Shown here: piece after piece, positions 32,835-41,737 of the stretch
Numbering within the stretch: position 1 is the first letter of the stretch
Layout: each line of letters begins with the position of its first letter
From: Candidatus Nomurabacteria bacterium
GTDB lineage: Bacteria > Patescibacteriota > Minisyncoccia > Phycocordibacterales > UBA9973
DNA length: 56,254 nucleotides
Direction: 5' to 3'
NCBI GenBank assembly: GCA_023267275.1
Contig: JAHFNO010000008.1
Coordinates: forward strand, 1-56,254
Notes under the pieces: model-generated
What the model was told of the DNA's origin: nothing
The model's input: the letters and a program-made list of their open reading frames with translations, nothing else
Databases searched by the model: none
Made by a program: the position numbers and the translations under genes

Positions 32835-33110
32835 TTAATTTTTCTTGAAGAAACCTTCAAGAAGCGCAATCAGTCCGCCGACTGCGGCTGCTGTGCCAAT
32901 AAGATATGCGAGGACTTTGCCAAATCCGCGCACGTTTGTGCCGAGCTCGATCGTCGGTTGCGCGCGCTCTTTCCACTCGTTGTCAGATTTGATATAGTCG
33001 TCGACTTTCTTATTCAAGTTGTCGATCTTTCCATTGACGGTCGCTTTGACGCTGATTTCGATCTGCTCAGTTACGACCTTTTGTAATTTTTCAAATTGTT
33101 CGGGTGTCAT
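32835..33110 (-). CDS. Small phage membrane-anchored coiled-coil protein
   Basis: 91 residues from ATG 33110. The first two thirds are an amphipathic helix (TPEQFEKLQKVVTEQIEISVKATVNGKIDNLNKKVDDYIK), followed by one membrane helix at the C-terminus (VLAYLIGTAAAVGGLIALLEGFF) and a KKN end. Position between tail fibre and lysin and the topology fit a holin or spanin-like accessory. Confidence 0.6.
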   Translation of the reverse strand: MTPEQFEKLQKVVTEQIEISVKATVNGKIDNLNKKVDDYIKSDNEWKERAQPTIELGTNVRGFGKVLAYLIGTAAAVGGLIALLEGFFKKN

Positions 33111-33114
33111 ATTT

Positions 33115-34254
33115 TTATGCTCCAAGATTAAACTCATAAATGACACCAGTTGCTCCGTTTGTGCCTGATCCGCCGTTTGAACCTGCGGGAATGCTTGGAG
33201 AAACTGTTAGGCTTCCACCAACTCCACCCGCACCACCTGATCCGCCGGCGACACTCTTGGTGATCGTGGTCGACCTTTTGTAGTAAGCGATAATCATTAT
33301 TCCTCCGACACCACCGCCCCCTCCACCTCCACCACCGCCGGCACCACCATTTCCACCGGCAGCAGTTCCCGAGTTTCCTCCCTTTCCGCCCGCGCCTCCA
33401 GTACCGCCGATACTTTCAAAAAGATTTCCACTGCCGTTGTCTACGATACTAAAAGCAAAAACCCAGAGAATACCCGCAGAGCTTGCACCACCACCACCTC
33501 CACCGCCCGCAGCAGAAACTCCGTTGAAGTTATTGTGTCCGCCACCTGCGCCACCTCCACCTCCTGCGGCTCCGCCCGCCACACGATAGCGATTCAAGGT
33601 ACCCACAACGAGGTCATGCATAAGATTCGCTGTCCACAATGAACGAGGAGCAGTGATTGCGGCCGTTGCAGTTCCGGCGGAACCGCCAGACGAGCCAGTG
33701 CCTCCACTCAATCCACCCGAAGTCAGACTTGGGCCGCCGTTTCCTCCAGTGCCTCCACCGGCTCCGCTTGATCCAAGTGCCTGAGATATTGGCGAACCGT
33801 TGTTTCCGTTTCCGCCCGGATTCGTACTGCTGTTGTTGTTTCCGGCACATCCCGATCCTCCCTGAGCTCCGGTAGCACCTTGTACGCCACCATCAACTGT
33901 TCCCGAGTTTCTCGCACTTGCAAGACTGCCGGAAGTTCCGCCCGATGAAGATGATCCGTTGTTATCAAGACCTGCTCCGCCTGCACCACCGTTGTTTCCG
34001 TTGGTGTGAATTTTATACGAGCTACTTCTAGTGAGAATTCCTTTAATGAAAATTTTGTAGCCATTCGCATCAATATTTCCTCCCGAGAGAGTGAGGTTGT
34101 TGTAGTACATGTCTCGAGTTATTGTCGTGTCGGTTCCGATCGTGACATCTCCGTCAGAACCATCACCGAACGGATGCTTCATCGGAATATCAAAGTTTCC
34201 GTTGAGATCGGATGCATTGACTGTATCTCCTGCGTTCCAAATTTTTACTCCCAT
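33115..34254 (-). CDS. Glycine-rich tail fibre-like protein
   Basis: 379 residues. The first 90 are an ordinary beta-rich domain (VKIWNAGDTVNASDLNGNF, GDVTIGTDTTITRDMYYNNLTLSGGNIDANGYKIFIKG); the next 270 are runs of GGAGG, GGTGG, SGGS and poly-Gly with short hydrophobic breaks. There is no Gly-X-Y periodicity. Similar Gly-rich domains occur in phage receptor tips, where they form stacked polyglycine helices. The gene lies directly after the tail protein at 34257, fitting a fibre or adhesin role. Confidence 0.65.
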   Translation of the reverse strand: MGVKIWNAGDTVNASDLNGNFDIPMKHPFGDGSDGDVTIGTDTTITRDMYYNNLTLSGGNIDANGYKIFIKGILTRSSSYKIHTNGNNGGAGGAGLDNNGSSSSGGTSGSLASARNSGTVDGGVQGATGAQGGSGCAGNNNSSTNPGGNGNNGSPISQALGSSGAGGGTGGNGGPSLTSGGLSGGTGSSGGSAGTATAAITAPRSLWTANLMHDLVVGTLNRYRVAGGAAGGGGGAGGGHNNFNGVSAAGGGGGGGASSAGILWVFAFSIVDNGSGNLFESIGGTGGAGGKGGNSGTAAGGNGGAGGGGGGGGGGVGGIMIIAYYKRSTTITKSVAGGSGGAGGVGGSLTVSPSIPAGSNGGSGTNGATGVIYEFNLGA

Positions 34255-34256
34255 AA

Positions 34257-34808
34257 TTAGCTGATGGTATATTTACAACTGACAAAAAGACTCTGGGCGC
34301 TCGACTTCACCCATCCGCCGGTTGCGATATATGAGAACAACTGTCCAGTGTTCACCGATGCCGTTCCGTCAATCACATTTCCAAATTCCGTATATGTGCC
34401 GTTCGTATCGCCCGCCGTATAGAAAAAATCCACGTAGGCGATGTTGTTATCGTATGCAAGACTCGAAGCGAGCTTGCGGAATACTTCCGTACCGAGCTGA
34501 GTGCTTGAGTTACTTGGTGACGGGCTTACTTGTGTTCCAAGCAAGCCGTAGTTGATTGAGCCAGTGTAGGTTGTGTTGCCCGCAAGCCTGCGTGCGAGGA
34601 CAGTTCTACCTGCCGTAGTGATGAGATTGTGTTTGTGTTTTGAAAAAATAACGGCTCCACTTTTTTTCAGACTCGCCAAAATACTTTTTTTGCCAGTCTT
34701 TACATATTCACGGAGCATCATCACTTCTTTGCCAGTTTCTTTTACCCACTCGGCAAGGACAAATGTGTTGATGTTTACCTTTATTGTCATTTCGTGTTGA
34801 AGATTCAT
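34257..34808 (-). CDS. Phage tail protein, unknown (possible fibre/baseplate part)
   Basis: 183 residues. Segments such as HNLITTAGRTVLARRLAGN and LGTEVFRKLASSLAYDNNIAYVDFFYTAGDTNGTYTEFGNV are typical of phage proteins that describe 'unit/loading' tail fibre domains (AGR..la..l.G). Overlaps and small gaps tie it to the tail operon. No firm family. Confidence 0.55.
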   Translation of the reverse strand: MNLQHEMTIKVNINTFVLAEWVKETGKEVMMLREYVKTGKKSILASLKKSGAVIFSKHKHNLITTAGRTVLARRLAGNTTYTGSINYGLLGTQVSPSPSNSSTQLGTEVFRKLASSLAYDNNIAYVDFFYTAGDTNGTYTEFGNVIDGTASVNTGQLFSYIATGGWVKSSAQSLFVSCKYTIS

Positions 34809-34812
34809 ATGT

Positions 34813-36303
34813 TTAATAAACTTTTAGCGAATAATCCAAGCGACCCATGCGTTTAGTATCGGTCTGACTTGTTGGTGTGTAATCTGCAAGCACCCACAGC
34901 GGTTCGACACCGGCTCCGAGTGGATCATTCAGAATGCTTTCAGCGAGAGTGACGGTTACAAAATCTTGATAGGGTGAGAGCGTTGTAATGAGTTCGTCTA
35001 TCGTCACTTCCGCCGTGTCTGTTTTGATTGTCTCGGCAACTTCGGCATCATCCGCTTGTTGCGGATCAGGCTGAAGAATTTGCTGAAGAAGCTCTATCAA
35101 TCCGAATTGGCGAGTTGTCACAACGTCAACGGAATAGGTGAAATCGTTCAGGGTTCTCGCTTTGAAGTCGACTGAGCTGATTATGAAATCAACATTTGCA
35201 CCTCGTCGTGTACTTGTGAGATTGATAACCATGCCAGTGCGCAAGCCTGCAGTGTAGGTATCAAACTTCAGCGAACTGATCGGGTCTTTGTATGTATCCA
35301 CCTCCGCACCCGCACGTTTGCGAGCGACGGCCAAGTCTTGAATTGTGGTGTCTCGTATCAATTTTTCTTTCGCTCCATACAAAGCGATTGATGCGGGATC
35401 GCTTGCGATGGCAAGGACTGGAACTTTTGGATTTCCTGAGAATTGGATTTGATCGCCGTCGGCAAGCACGGCATTGAAACGGATTATCTTTTCTGTGAAG
35501 TTATACAAGACATCCTTTGCAGGAAAACTGTCGATGTTATCGATACCGACGGTCTTACTCACTCCATTTACGGTGATAGCCAAATTGGAGAATTTATACG
35601 GAAGAGTAAAAGTCTTTGAATTGTTTCCGTTGACCGTGATCTTGTCTGTGTAGGTCGCACCATCGTATTCTCCACCACGAACTTTTACCGTGTTAGCGAT
35701 CTGCGTTCCGTCTATGGAGCGTTCTAGTGTTTCGTTCACATAGTTGCCACTTGTATCCGTCAGATTGTACGGAGCGGAATTTGTAAACTTTGAGAAGAAG
35801 TGAATGTCTTTGTTTTCGTCGACATACCAGTCGTACCGAAGGACATCCGCAAGACGCTTGATGCATTGACTGATGGGTACCTGATTGAAAACAATTTTTG
35901 TGATAGAGAAAGTGCTTGATACATTTACCGAAGTGAATCCTGAAGCGTATTTAGTGAGAAGATCATTGATGATGTAGGCGACGGTCTGACTTGAATATGT
36001 TTCGCTCACGAGTTTGCTGTCGAGAAGAAATGTGTAATCGGTTACCTTCACTTCATACACGAGACCGTCAGCGGTGCTGATTTCCGTTTCGTTTACGGAT
36101 GTGATCGTTCCGCCGAATATCTTTGTTGTGTCTTGGAAGATACCAATATCATCGCCAACTGTCGGCACGACACTACGGCTTCCGTATTTCCGTAAAAGAA
36201 AAACCGCCGTATCCACTTGGGACGTTAGTATTTGATTTATTTCCAGACTGTCTCGTACCACAAGCGACGATCGGTCTGTGCTGTTTATCTTTAGGATGAT
36301 CAT
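34813..36303 (-). CDS. Tail hub/baseplate protein (gp27-like)
   Basis: 496 residues starting 4 bp inside the end of the tape-measure gene. The N-terminus (DDIGIFQDTTKIFGGTITSVNE, VYEVKVTDYTFLLDSK) and middle (QCIKRLADVLRYDWYVDENKDIHFFSKF) are typical of phage-tail hub proteins that follow the tape measure and distal tail proteins. A Gln-rich linker then a small C-terminal domain follow. It probably forms the tail tip ring. Confidence 0.7.
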   Translation of the reverse strand: MIILKINSTDRSSLVVRDSLEINQILTSQVDTAVFLLRKYGSRSVVPTVGDDIGIFQDTTKIFGGTITSVNETEISTADGLVYEVKVTDYTFLLDSKLVSETYSSQTVAYIINDLLTKYASGFTSVNVSSTFSITKIVFNQVPISQCIKRLADVLRYDWYVDENKDIHFFSKFTNSAPYNLTDTSGNYVNETLERSIDGTQIANTVKVRGGEYDGATYTDKITVNGNNSKTFTLPYKFSNLAITVNGVSKTVGIDNIDSFPAKDVLYNFTEKIIRFNAVLADGDQIQFSGNPKVPVLAIASDPASIALYGAKEKLIRDTTIQDLAVARKRAGAEVDTYKDPISSLKFDTYTAGLRTGMVINLTSTRRGANVDFIISSVDFKARTLNDFTYSVDVVTTRQFGLIELLQQILQPDPQQADDAEVAETIKTDTAEVTIDELITTLSPYQDFVTVTLAESILNDPLGAGVEPLWVLADYTPTSQTDTKRMGRLDYSLKVY

Positions 36304-37706
36304 ATTCGTTGACTTGCTTTAATCTGTCCCATAAGAACATCACTGATATCGTTTGCCATTTTTCGGATATCGATTTTGTTGTCGACGTTTGCTTCAACAT
36401 TGAGAGTGATATTATTTTGATTGTTGTTTATTACTCCCCCTCCACCTGCGAGACTTTTTAAACGATCGAGAGGTATGACTGCTTCGGCTCCTGCCTCACC
36501 CACCATTGCGAATGTTGGTTTAGTAATGATTCCACCGTCAGCAAAACCGAGAGCATGACCAACATTTGTAAGTCCTTGACCAACTGCGTTTATTCCTCGG
36601 CCGACAAGCGATCCTACAGCCTGCGCGCCACCTATAACTTTGTTGACTGCATCAAGGAAGGGCTGAATGAGTGCCATGAGCCAATCAATCGCCGACTTGA
36701 AAACATCTTTTATTTGATTCCAGATGTTTGTGAAAAAGTCTTTGACGGCCGTGAATATCTCAATCGCTTTTTCTTTGAGCATTCCCCAATTGTCGACGAC
36801 CCAAACCACACCCGCGATTATTCCGCCGATGATTGCACCGCCAATAATGAATGGGGCAAGTGCCACGGCTGCAGCAAGAAACGCCGTCACCGCCGCATAC
36901 ACCGCGGGGACCAACGCACCTATGATCGCACCGGCAACTGCATACAAAACGGCGGGATGCTGTCTCAAAAATTCAATCAATTCTTTTGCTTTGTCTATCC
37001 ATTTCGGAAGAACACCAGTGATGAATTCAGTGGCAGCAGATGCCAGTTTTGTAAGTGCAGGCAGTACCTGTTCGCCGAGCGATTCCTTGAAATTTTCAAA
37101 GGTTACGGATAGCACCGCCATCTGTCCTTGGAATCCGCCCGCGAACGCCTGTGCTTGTCCACCCACTCTTTCTTGCAAGATACCTAGTGCTTCGAGCGGT
37201 GTCGCGCTGTCTTTTATGTCGATACCGAACTGTTTCAACACACGGCTGTTTCCGCTCAGCACCATACCTACGAGATTGCTCGCAGTCGCAAGGTCGATAT
37301 GTTTTGCTCTCGCCAAATCCATAGCAGTGCTGTTGAGTTTTTGTGCTTGAGTCAGATCGCCAGTGCGTTGATAGAGGCGTGCCATACTTACCGCAGCATC
37401 TTCGTCATCAAAGCCGAGCTGTACTGCAGCTTGAGACATTTTTATGATCGAGTCGTGTGCTTCCTCGCCTCCTTTTCCCATCGCACGGAGTGTTGCATCC
37501 ATGCTTGCAATTTGTGTCTGTGCTTCGGAAGCGGCTTTGACTACCGAATATCCAAATCCGACCGCAGCAACGCCGACACCAAGAAGTCCAAGGGCGAAAC
37601 CCTTGGATGCACTCTCAGCATCTTTCAGAGAGCCACCGAACTTTTTCATTCCGTCCGATGCCTCGTCTTTTAACTGCAATAAAATTTGTAATACGGTCTG
37701 ATCCAT
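36300..37706 (-). CDS. Tail tape measure protein (short)
   Basis: 468 residues. An N-terminal helical part (LLQLKDEASDGMKKFGGSLKDAESASKGFALGLLG), a TMP family stretch (LYQRTGDLTQAQKLNSTAMDLARAKHIDLATASNLVGMVLSG), long hydrophobic helices (about 255-320), and a Gly/Asn-rich end. MVGEAGAEAVIPLDRL is the well known C-terminal phrase of tape measures. At about 0.15 nm per residue it would set a tail of roughly 70 nm. Position after the frameshifted chaperone is diagnostic. Confidence 0.92.
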   Translation of the reverse strand: MDQTVLQILLQLKDEASDGMKKFGGSLKDAESASKGFALGLLGVGVAAVGFGYSVVKAASEAQTQIASMDATLRAMGKGGEEAHDSIIKMSQAAVQLGFDDEDAAVSMARLYQRTGDLTQAQKLNSTAMDLARAKHIDLATASNLVGMVLSGNSRVLKQFGIDIKDSATPLEALGILQERVGGQAQAFAGGFQGQMAVLSVTFENFKESLGEQVLPALTKLASAATEFITGVLPKWIDKAKELIEFLRQHPAVLYAVAGAIIGALVPAVYAAVTAFLAAAVALAPFIIGGAIIGGIIAGVVWVVDNWGMLKEKAIEIFTAVKDFFTNIWNQIKDVFKSAIDWLMALIQPFLDAVNKVIGGAQAVGSLVGRGINAVGQGLTNVGHALGFADGGIITKPTFAMVGEAGAEAVIPLDRLKSLAGGGGVINNNQNNITLNVEANVDNKIDIRKMANDISDVLMGQIKASQRI

Positions 37707-37709
37707 AAA

Positions 37710-38227
37710 TTATTTTTTATCTTTACTTGCTCGTGATTCCGCTTGGAGCATGTCGATGATCATGTCTATGAACCAACTAGGAGAGTTCAGGTATTCCTCG
37801 TATGTCCACTTCATCTCTCGACATATCACTGCTTGCACCATTTCTGGCGACAGCTCTGCTTTGCCTGCGGCGAAGTAACGCTCCCACTGGTACGTTACTT
37901 CGCCGCGATTAAATTTCCCTTGTTGACTTCCATTGCCTCTTTGACAACGAAGTCGTATTCTTCGGGCGTTGATTCAAGAAGTCTGTTGAGAATGTCATCA
38001 GAGTTTCCGTTATAGGAAGTGATGATCACTTCAATCAACTTTTTTTCCGATACTTCGAGCGTATCTCCCGAGAGTTGTGCTTGCCCGATTTCTTTTCCTT
38101 CGGTATCAAACTTCATATTGCCGAGAAGAATTGCACGGAGCTCATTGCGTTCTCGAGCCGTGACATATTCCTTAAGAATAAGTTCTTTGCCGAGCGGAGT
38201 TTGTAGTGTTTTTGTTTTGCGTTCCAT
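37710..38227 (-). CDS. Tail assembly chaperone, -1 frameshift product (G-T type)
   Basis: The frame opened at 38227 can shift -1 at the heptamer A AAT TTA (37910-37916) into a frame that continues NRGEVTYQWERYFAAG, ELSPEMVQAVICREMKW, TYEEYLNSPSWFIDMIIDML and stops at 37710, 3 bp before the tape-measure ATG. The product would be about 172 residues. The extension resembles the T part of lambda gpGT by composition and place. A 14-bp hairpin just after the heptamer supports the shift. Confidence 0.85.
37867..37916 (-). promoter_or_regulatory. Programmed -1 frameshift signal
   Basis: Slippery heptamer AAATTTA at 37910-37916 in the frame A AAT TTA, 3 nt, then a perfect 14-bp stem (37893-37906 with 37867-37880) with a 12-nt loop. 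The 0-frame stop (37895-37897) lies inside the stem. Confidence 0.88.
37895..38227 (-). CDS. Tail assembly chaperone, unshifted product (G type)
   Basis: 110 residues: TPLGKELILKEYVTARERNELRAILLGN, then LIEVIITSYNGNSDDILNRLLESTPEEYDFVVKEAMEVNKGN. The helix-rich C-terminus and the position between tail tube and tape measure fit the gpG/gp13-type chaperone that keeps the tape measure soluble during tube assembly. Confidence 0.85.
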   Translation of the reverse strand: MERKTKTLQTPLGKELILKEYVTARERNELRAILLGNMKFDTEGKEIGQAQLSGDTLEVSEKKLIEVIITSYNGNSDDILNRLLESTPEEYDFVVKEAMEVNKGNLIAAK

Positions 38228-38229
38228 GG

Positions 38230-39219
38230 TTAGTAAGAAGTGACGAGGTTCGTTGCGACGATTTGAACCATTTTTGTGTCAGTGATTGAATAATGCGCCT
38301 TAAAATTCAAGGTCTGCTTGACCATGTCGTTGACTTTGATTGGTCGAGTGAGCGGCTCAAAGACGACTTTTGCGAGATCAATCTTTATTTCAGGATGTGC
38401 TGATGTTCCAATTGTCACATCGGAATTGATGATATCGATTCGCATCGCTTTCGTTGTACCTGCAAGAACAAACGTCTTGAAGTCGGACTCGTTCTGCCAC
38501 ATTGCTTCAACGGTTCCAGTGATAGTGAATTGCTTGTTGAGAAAATCAACGGGTGCGATATTTCCCAGAACATAGTCATCTTCAGTATTGTTTTCAAACT
38601 TCAAACTCAAAGATTTTATGATTTGAGCCGATGCTCCAGTAAGACCTGCGTAGGTTGATGCAAGTTTGAATATGACGTGCTGTGGCAAAAATCTGTTTTC
38701 TGCTACGGTGGAAGGCGTATTGGTTGTCGATACTCCTTTCAGTGCCTTTATATCGAGCGAGTAGTCGAGGAATTTGCCCATTTCGTAGGCAATTTCAAGG
38801 CTCAAAGCCACGCCGTTTGCGTGCTTATAATCGGCACTTGAGAGAGGATCATCAAGGAAATAGGTCAGCGACTGATGCTGTGCAGTTTGCCCGACCGTGA
38901 TTGTGTGATCTTTTACTGATCCTGATCCGTCAGGGTTTGCTCCAGTTGAGAGCGAACCGAGGACAGAAAGCAGTATCAATGGGAAGTGTCGGTCGCCGAC
39001 TGGCGCTTTCATCTTCCCTTCTGCCCACTGCTTGGTGATTGTTTGACCGAGCGAGTCTTCAATGACTCCGTAGGATTGGTCGTCCACGATCTTGGTGTCT
39101 TTTTCTTCAATCGAAAGCTCGGAGAAAGGTATCCAAAACGCTGCAGATGCAATTGCAGTACCACGAACGACTTCTTTTGCTATTCCAACTTGGAACAGTC
39201 TTCCGATTCCTTTGCTCAT
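38230..39219 (-). CDS. Major tail (tube) protein
   Basis: 329 residues, beta-rich. GRLFQVGIAKEVVRGTAIASAAFWIPFSELSIEEKDTKIVDD is the typical start of siphovirus tube proteins; LKFENNTEDDYVLGNIAPVDFLNKQFTITGTVEAMW and LNFKAHYSITDTKMVQIVATNLV are the strand pattern of the tube fold. Genes on both sides are tail genes. It should form stacked hexameric rings of the tail. Confidence 0.85.
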   Translation of the reverse strand: MSKGIGRLFQVGIAKEVVRGTAIASAAFWIPFSELSIEEKDTKIVDDQSYGVIEDSLGQTITKQWAEGKMKAPVGDRHFPLILLSVLGSLSTGANPDGSGSVKDHTITVGQTAQHQSLTYFLDDPLSSADYKHANGVALSLEIAYEMGKFLDYSLDIKALKGVSTTNTPSTVAENRFLPQHVIFKLASTYAGLTGASAQIIKSLSLKFENNTEDDYVLGNIAPVDFLNKQFTITGTVEAMWQNESDFKTFVLAGTTKAMRIDIINSDVTIGTSAHPEIKIDLAKVVFEPLTRPIKVNDMVKQTLNFKAHYSITDTKMVQIVATNLVTSY

Positions 39220-39398
39220 AGTGTTTCAGATTTATTAACTGGTAATGGTTCGACTTTTTGTTTTGTTTTTTCGTAGATTTCCTCAGCTTCTTCTTTGCTG
39301 TGTGCAGTCACTGTCTGTGGCTTGTACTCAAGCCCACCGGCAAAAAAGAATTCTTGCGGAGCTCCATCGATGATTTTGTTTTTTGATGGTGTTTGCAT
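39216..39398 (-). CDS. Small phage protein before tail tube gene
   Basis: 60 residues from ATG 39398; stop overlaps the tail tube start by 4 bp. IIDGAPQEFFFAGGLEYKPQTVTAHSKEEAEEIYEKTKQK has one beta segment then a helix. No family recognised; typical of small head-tail genes. Confidence 0.55.
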   Translation of the reverse strand: MQTPSKNKIIDGAPQEFFFAGGLEYKPQTVTAHSKEEAEEIYEKTKQKVEPLPVNKSETL

Positions 39399-39402
39399 GA
39401 TG

Positions 39403-39849
39403 TTAGAAATTAAGCAGTTTGCTTGCATGAACTTTTAAATTGACGGCGAAGACTATATACGACTTGTCTTGTGTGACCATCAGCTCGGGACTACTGCTCG
39501 ACGGTTCGACACCGCCATCTGCCAATCCCGAGAGAGTTGGATTGTTGTCGAACGCATCGAGAATTGTTTCCGATAATTCTTCAATGTCTTCAGCCGACTG
39601 TAGGTTCTCGCTTTTCTGAACGACCGTGATCACGAAGGTATAAATCCTCATGTTCTCTCGATTTGTCGAGTATCCGCTATCTGTGCTTGGAGCAATCAGA
39701 ATCGCGGCAGGGAATTTGGGTATATCTCTTTCGAGAGCGGCACTTCTTCGCAAATCGTCGATGATCGCACACTTAAGAGTTCCGGCGGTCACAAGTGCAT
39801 CAAGCATCTCTTTGATTTTCAGTTTTATGTTTGTTGCGTTTGATGCCAT
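39403..39849 (-). CDS. Tail terminator/completion-like protein
   Basis: 148 residues. Opening helix NIKLKIKEMLDALVTAG, then PAAILIAPSTDSGYSTNRENMRIYTFVITVV (central strands) and a late helix/strand (YIVFAVNLKVH). Size, secondary structure order and position between gp10-like and tail tube genes match siphovirus tail terminators (lambda gpU-like). Confidence 0.6.
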   Translation of the reverse strand: MASNATNIKLKIKEMLDALVTAGTLKCAIIDDLRRSAALERDIPKFPAAILIAPSTDSGYSTNRENMRIYTFVITVVQKSENLQSAEDIEELSETILDAFDNNPTLSGLADGGVEPSSSSPELMVTQDKSYIVFAVNLKVHASKLLNF

Positions 39850-39851
39850 TT

Positions 39852-40310
39852 TTAAGTGCTTAGTTTTCCGATTTCTCGGATGATAATATCGGCGGCTTGT
39901 CTGAATAATTTTTGTATGTCAGCTTGAGAATTTTCTACAATCTTTTTCATGAACGGTCTTGGTTTTGATGGTCGAGCGTATCGTGCAAAAACCATCTTTC
40001 CGTCGGCTCCTTGCCAAGAAAGCATTTTCCCTTTTTTTGGATAGACGAATCCCCTGCCATATTCGACAAACGGTGCATACGATGCGGTCGGGAACCATCT
40101 GCCTTGCAGTCTTCCCGATTGAAATCGGAAACTATGCAAGAGATTTCCTGTCCGCCACGGGACCGGATCGTCCTTGAGCGTATGCTTTGCGAATGTTGCC
40201 TGTGCCGCATCAATCGCTCTTTGTAGTATCGGTTCGGATATCTGCGGATAATTTTCGAGTGATCGTCTCAACCCGCTCAGACCTTTGATCTCTACCTCAA
40301 TGAGTGCCAT
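39852..40310 (-). CDS. HK97 gp10-like head-tail joining protein
   Basis: 152 residues. IEVEIKGLSGLRRSLENYP, DDPVPWRTGNLLHSFRF, YAPFVEYGRGF and the C-terminal RPFMKKIVENSQADIQKLF follow the HK97_gp10 family layout (kGld.l...l..., tG.L..si, ya.fvEyGt, p.pFl.pa). Part of the neck between connector and tail tube. Confidence 0.8.
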   Translation of the reverse strand: MALIEVEIKGLSGLRRSLENYPQISEPILQRAIDAAQATFAKHTLKDDPVPWRTGNLLHSFRFQSGRLQGRWFPTASYAPFVEYGRGFVYPKKGKMLSWQGADGKMVFARYARPSKPRPFMKKIVENSQADIQKLFRQAADIIIREIGKLST

Positions 40311-40313
40311 ATG

Positions 40314-40943
40314 TTAGGAAAGAGTCGGGAGTCGACGATATCTATCCAAGACTCGCTTATCTTCCTCGACCAATGAATCGCGCCACGCGATTTGAGCACG
40401 CTCAAATGCATCGCTCACTTTTCCTTCCGCCTCTCGTCTTTTAAAGAACTTCACTACTAAACGCTCAGCAAGGTCGGTGAGATCGCTTGGAAGCGTGTGT
40501 AGTGATTCGTCGTAGCTGTTATCCCAATCGATCTTGTATCCCGCGGTGTACGAGATTCGCATGTATTTCGGAAGTGAGCCGAGCAACACTTCAATGATCC
40601 CCGACGATCCGCCCTCGAGTAGATCCCAAACATTCGGATCGAAGTCAATCCATTGAGCACTCGTATTCATGCCTATGCGAAATTGAAACGAAGTTATTTC
40701 TTTTACTGGTGCTTGCCTCAGAACAAGAAATAACTGACCGTAGGTGTGTATTGTGTAGAGCTCGTTTGTATACGTCGTCTCCTTGAGTTTTCTTCCGCAC
40801 TCGCCTTCAATAAAATCACTAACGCTGTTTATCAGATTAATGAACAACGTATCAAAACCGTCGGAGTCAATTCCGAGTCTGACTTGTCGCACTCGATCTA
40901 CGGTCGTGAGTGCGTATGATTTTGTTTGCGGTGTATTTGGCAT
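40314..40943 (-). CDS. Head-tail connector (gp6-like)
   Basis: About 209 residues. YALTTVDRVRQVRLGIDSDGFDTLFINLINSVSDFIEGECGRKL is the opening of phage head-tail connector proteins; the rest is an alpha/beta domain ending in a helix (SLVEEDKRVLDRYRRL). ATG 40943 is preferred because it places the conserved opening 10 residues in. A TTG at 41006 would add 21 residues, but that stretch holds an 11-bp inverted repeat (gagtctcgattc) that looks like a signal, not coding. Confidence 0.75.
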   Translation of the reverse strand: MPNTPQTKSYALTTVDRVRQVRLGIDSDGFDTLFINLINSVSDFIEGECGRKLKETTYTNELYTIHTYGQLFLVLRQAPVKEITSFQFRIGMNTSAQWIDFDPNVWDLLEGGSSGIIEVLLGSLPKYMRISYTAGYKIDWDNSYDESLHTLPSDLTDLAERLVVKFFKRREAEGKVSDAFERAQIAWRDSLVEEDKRVLDRYRRLPTLS

Positions 40944-41012
40944 AGGGATTGGATCAAGTCTCGATTCCTCCCTCCCATTGTTGAGAGAGAGCGAATCGAG
41001 ACTCAATCAGGT

Positions 41013-41408
41013 TTAGTTGACTGGCTCATTGAATGCTCGGCCGAGCGCAAAGACAGCAGAACATGCAATTGACGGCGTGGTACCACCGACGACAAGCGAG
41101 GCACGAAGATATCGCTTGCGATCTCCCGTGTTTAATCCTTCAAGTCGGATCAGACCAACTTCGTCAGTTTCGGTGATCTCCACTTCCGTGTCGGAAATGG
41201 GTTCCCATCCAGTCGAACCATCATCTGATTCTTCTACATGGAACACATAGCTTTCGTCGCCGTCAGCTGTGTCAACGGTGCCGGCTGAGATGACTAATGC
41301 TGCCGATCCGAATCCAACGGTATCGACTGCACCACCATCTTCGCTAGCAGTTCTTGCGTTAGGCACAAAAGAAGCGAGAAACTTTATTGCGTCATAGACT
41401 GATTTCAT
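41013..41408 (-). CDS. Phage head protein, decoration-like, unknown
   Basis: 131 residues, beta-rich and acidic: DGDESYVFHVEESDDGSTGWEPISDTEVEITETDEVGLIRLEGLNTGDRKRYLRASLVVGG. Similar small proteins next to HK97-type capsids describe structural proteins seen in many actinophage and CPR phage. Start overlaps the previous stop by 4 bp. Function is from context. Confidence 0.55.
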   Translation of the reverse strand: MKSVYDAIKFLASFVPNARTASEDGGAVDTVGFGSAALVISAGTVDTADGDESYVFHVEESDDGSTGWEPISDTEVEITETDEVGLIRLEGLNTGDRKRYLRASLVVGGTTPSIACSAVFALGRAFNEPVN

Positions 41409-41713
41409 AGATTTTCGTCAGGCTTATTATCGGTTTGAGTACCTTCCGTTTCTTTCTTTTCAGTCTCCGCACCGTCTTCAGGTTTCTCGGGTTCGGTAGG
41501 TTCTTTCTTTTCCTCCGGCTCCTTTGGTTGCTCAGGTTCATCGGGTTCTTTTGGAATCTCTGGTTCGTCGGCAGGCTCTGCCAACTTCAGATATTCCCCG
41601 CCGATGTTCTTGGCTTCCTCGAGGCTCAGGTGAATGATCGAACCTTTCTCGATACGATCGCCTTTGTACGCGATTGGTTTCTGAACTTCATATGGAAGTG
41701 TTGCTTCACTCAT
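41405..41713 (-). CDS. Pro/Glu/Lys-rich head protein
   Basis: 102 residues. The first 45 form a small domain (YEVQKPIAYKGDRIEKGSIIHLSLEEAKNIGGEYL), the rest is a low-complexity tail of PEEPK-like repeats ending in Thr/Glu. Overlaps the next gene by 4 bp. Probably a capsid decoration or linker protein. Confidence 0.5.
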   Translation of the reverse strand: MSEATLPYEVQKPIAYKGDRIEKGSIIHLSLEEAKNIGGEYLKLAEPADEPEIPKEPDEPEQPKEPEEKKEPTEPEKPEDGAETEKKETEGTQTDNKPDENL

Positions 41714-41737
41714 AGTGATTTACTCAAACGCTAGCTA

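Noticed and set aside
33115-34254. Collagen-like fibre
   Set aside because: Glycine is abundant but not in Gly-X-Y periodicity.
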